Below, piece after piece: positions 63,170 through 64,000 of a DNA stretch of 64,000 bases. The notes below the pieces were generated by a model. The model was not told the origin of the DNA. It searched no databases and saw nothing but the letters and a program-made list of their open reading frames with translations. A program made the position numbers and the translations under genes. The stretch is from Treponema rectale. GTDB lineage: Bacteria > Spirochaetota > Spirochaetia > Treponematales > Treponemataceae. Each line of letters begins with the position of its first letter. The stretch's first letter is position 1. The stretch spans positions 701,816 to 765,815 of the forward strand of contig NZ_JACHFR010000002.1 of the NCBI RefSeq assembly GCF_014202035.1, read 5' to 3'.

Positions 63170-63958
63170 TTATCCTGATATAATTCCCTTTATAATAGGT
63201 TCACATAAAACAAAAATTACACTGAAAAGTACCGCAGGAAGATAATCTGCGGTTTTTATTTTTTTTATTCCCATAAGATTAATTCCTATTAAAATAATCA
63301 GGGCGCCGCCACTTCCTGTAAGTTCGGCTATCATTTGTTCTGTCACATACGGAGCGATTAAAACAGAAAGTAAAGTCAGACATCCCTGATATAGAAAAAT
63401 GGTAATTATCGAAAAAGCTGTTCCAACCCCCATTGCTACAGTGAAACCTATTGCAATGAATCCGTCGAGAATTGATTTTAAAAATATAATTGAATAATCG
63501 TGTTCGATTCCTGCTTTAAAACTGCCGACGATTGCCATGGCTCCTACGCAGAAAAGTACGGAAGCATTTAAAAATCCGTAGGCAAAGTTCTTTTTAGGGC
63601 GTCCGGTTTCAAAAGATGGAGCAGACTGTTCTTCATGCTGTCCGGCGGTATCTTTAGATATGGAATTCTGTTCTTTTGATTTGTTTTTTATGAAAATTCT
63701 CTCCAGCAGTTTTCCGAAGGCAAGTATTTTTCCGTCAATATCAAGCAGAGTTCCTGTAATTCCTCCTAAAATCAGGGCAAGGGCAAGATACACAACATTC
63801 TGATATTTAAATGCCATCTGGATTCCCATAATAAAAGAAACAAGTCCGCAGGCTAATTGTATGGCATCCGTAATTTTTTGCGGAATTTTTTTTGCAAATA
63901 ATAATCCGATGATTGAACCGGCCAGTACCGTAGCGCAGTTAACAAATACAGCAATCAT
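63170..63958 (-). CDS. DUF554-family membrane protein (YdfK/YqgA type)
   Basis: The 262-aa product has about seven membrane spans and the family start IAVFVNCATVLAGSIIGLLF, then AIQLACGLVSFIMGIQMAF and LILGGITGTLLDIDGKI. A long hydrophilic loop lies at about 95-125 (NSISKDTAGQHEEQ), longer than I expect for the family. Function of DUF554 is not established; a transport role has been suggested. It has a GAGG ribosome site. Confidence 0.9.
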   Translation of the reverse strand: MIAVFVNCATVLAGSIIGLLFAKKIPQKITDAIQLACGLVSFIMGIQMAFKYQNVVYLALALILGGITGTLLDIDGKILAFGKLLERIFIKNKSKEQNSISKDTAGQHEEQSAPSFETGRPKKNFAYGFLNASVLFCVGAMAIVGSFKAGIEHDYSIIFLKSILDGFIAIGFTVAMGVGTAFSIITIFLYQGCLTLLSVLIAPYVTEQMIAELTGSGGALIILIGINLMGIKKIKTADYLPAVLFSVIFVLCEPIIKGIISG

Positions 63959-64000
63959 ATAGAATCCTCACTTTAATAAATATAAAGTAACTGGATATGG

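Overview
The window looks like chromosomal DNA of a saccharolytic spirochaete, most likely a host-associated Treponema of the gut or rumen type. This is inferred from the AT-rich base composition, the many spirochaete-style lipoproteins, the domain architectures and the fibre-degrading genes. There is no 16S gene or other marker here to prove it. I see no rRNA, tRNA, CRISPR array, prophage or complete insertion sequence.

Positions 1-13,000 form a beta-glucan utilisation locus. It holds two secreted GH5 endoglucanases, a GH16 laminarinase with C-terminal carbohydrate-binding modules, a very long GH94-like phosphorylase, an AraC-type regulator, and a sugar ABC importer (binding lipoprotein plus two permeases, no ATPase gene). 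A shared operator-like motif, TGATAT repeated exactly 20 bp apart, sits in front of several of these genes. Positions 13,200-22,400 look like a uronic-acid polysaccharide locus on the minus strand: GH88 unsaturated glucuronyl hydrolase, two heparinase II/III-type lyases, two paralogous beta-barrel-like proteins and a lipoprotein. The same 20-bp-phased motif precedes GH88, so the two loci may share a regulator.

Positions 22,400-32,300 carry an orphan DNA methyltransferase, a PlsC-like acyltransferase, a GGDEF/EAL protein, a MATE exporter, a double-ABC ATPase with a degenerate first half, a stand-alone CBM48 protein, metK with a structured leader, and nth. Positions 32,300-43,700 hold a 1434-aa repeat lipoprotein, a membrane protein joining a DnaK substrate-binding-like domain to LysM, a lytic transglycosylase lipoprotein, a cation/proton antiporter with CBS domains, an Nfu protein and a SlyD with a cysteine-rich tail.

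Positions 43,700-64,000 hold aroK, an RsmI-like methylase, a trxB/trxA pair in which TrxB lacks recognisable NADPH motifs, ackA, a winged-helix/acyl-CoA-ligase fusion, a dispersed family of three secreted proteins, two uncharacterised lipoproteins, an oligopeptide-binding protein with an unrecognised partner, thrS without a TGS domain, groL without groES, a possible 18-codon gene and a DUF554 protein.

Three kinds of small dispersed repeat recur: a 131-bp MITE-like element with 4-bp target duplications (two copies), hairpin blocks with compensating stem changes (three loci), and a second hairpin family at two loci. Several genes without a Shine-Dalgarno sequence have a -10 box exactly 6 nt before the start codon, which predicts leaderless mRNAs.
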